6,543 nt of DNA from NCBI GenBank assembly GCA_937930495.1, contig CALGKL010000220.1, positions 1 through 6,543 on the forward strand, written 5' to 3'. Source of the DNA: an uncultured Gloeocapsa sp. Its GTDB lineage: Bacteria; Cyanobacteriota; Cyanobacteriia; Cyanobacteriales; Gloeocapsaceae. Positions 6,177 to 6,543 of the stretch are shown here, one piece after another. Both the position numbers and the translations under genes were made by a program. Positions within the stretch are counted from its first letter, which is position 1. Each line of letters opens with the position of its first letter. Under the pieces are notes generated by a model that did not search any database, was not told the origin of the DNA, and worked only from the letters and a program-made list of their open reading frames with translations.

Positions 6177-6277
6177 TTTGAATCTATGGTAAATAAGCTA
6201 AGAGAGATAATAAGAATCTATAAAAAATTCTTCACACTTTCCTAGTTAGAGAGGCAGACACAAGTCAACGATCGCGC

Positions 6278-6543
6278 CTATTCAGCATTTTGCGATCGCT
6301 GCCCTTGATAGGCCTGCCAACTCTCCACAACGCGACCGAAATTGGTGCGGAACTCTCGCCAGCCGAGCCAACTTCCCTGTTCGTGTTCATCCCAAGAGGC
6401 AGAAAGAATGCCATAGCTCAGTCCTAGGGCACCAAGGCCGAAGAGACTGAGACTGGTGATGACAACGGCTATATTGGGCAACTTAAACCACCCCTCATGA
6501 ACCATGAAATAGCTTAGGGGAAACGTCATCAATCCCAAAAGAG
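6278..6543 (-). CDS. PAM68 family photosystem II assembly protein (C-terminal part, cut by window edge)
   Basis: The reading frame stays open to the window edge, so only about the last 88 residues are seen; the leftmost possible start (TTG at 6538) is surely internal. The visible part matches the PAM68 (DUF3464) family: the end of a first membrane helix (MGLMTFPLSYFMV), the conserved loop HEGWFKLPN, a second helix (about NIAVVITSLSLFGLGALGLSYG) and the conserved ILSASWDE followed by LGWREFRTNFGRV. Family members are thylakoid membrane proteins that assist photosystem II assembly, notably of CP47, in cyanobacteria and chloroplasts. The stop is TAG at 6280-6278. A HIP1 site lies in its last codons. 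G+C here is about 52% by hand count, higher than in the genes at the left of the window. The 338-residue gene follows on the same strand after 155 bp with no clear terminator, so shared transcription is possible. Confidence 0.92.
   Translation of the reverse strand, partial: LLGLMTFPLSYFMVHEGWFKLPNIAVVITSLSLFGLGALGLSYGILSASWDEHEQGSWLGWREFRTNFGRVVESWQAYQGQRSQNAE

Noticed and set aside
6212..6232. AAGAAT...ATTCTT inverted repeat downstream of pam68 as a terminator
   Set aside because: Only a 6-bp AT-rich stem with a 9-nt loop, too weak to call, and no proper T-run follows on the minus strand.
6269..6276. Seventh HIP1-like site (CGATCGCG)
   Set aside because: It is shifted relative to GCGATCGC and does not match the full octamer, so it was not counted.

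Overview
The window reads as chromosomal DNA of a cyanobacterium. Support comes from six perfect copies of the cyanobacterial HIP1 octamer GCGATCGC (starting at 1503, 2659, 2692, 5665, 5901 and 6292), a Ser/Thr kinase carrying a GUN4 domain, a DUF3531 protein and a PAM68-type photosystem II assembly protein. The last three are largely confined to oxygenic phototrophs. I see no phage, insertion sequence, CRISPR array, tRNA or rRNA gene. The genus cannot be fixed from the sequence alone.

Layout. A minus-strand gene (21-1604) encodes a zinc-ribbon / protein kinase / GUN4 protein. It is divergent from a plus-strand run of three genes that looks like an operon: an acylneuraminate-type cytidylyltransferase (1772-2530), dprA (2527-3624, overlapping by ATGA) and thrB (start best placed at 3656, stop at 4573). 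The 167-bp divergent gap holds a perfect inverted repeat close to the kinase start and a TATAAT hexamer close to the cytidylyltransferase start. thrB converges on the minus-strand DUF3531 gene (4570-5016), and the two stop codons share the palindrome CTTAAG.

The right third is all on the minus strand: the DUF3531 gene, a 338-residue protein (5106-6122) and the C-terminal part of pam68 (6278 to the window edge). The 338-residue protein joins a methanogen-output-domain-1-like sensor domain to a glycine-zipper segment and a basic Gly/Ser/Arg/Thr-rich tail. Between it and the DUF3531 gene lie two overlapping, mutually exclusive hairpins.

Functionally these are mostly housekeeping and signalling genes: threonine synthesis (ThrB), DNA uptake and recombination (DprA), activated-sugar synthesis (cytidylyltransferase), tetrapyrrole-linked or stress signalling (kinase-GUN4) and photosystem assembly (PAM68). 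No defence or mobile system is evident. The most unusual items are the two-part 338-residue protein, a rise in G+C and third-position GC that begins inside it (about 5480) and continues to the right edge, the overlapping hairpins beside it, a 22-bp perfect palindrome around a HIP1 site in dprA, and a TTGGGG-like repeat encoding the Pro-Gln linker of the kinase.
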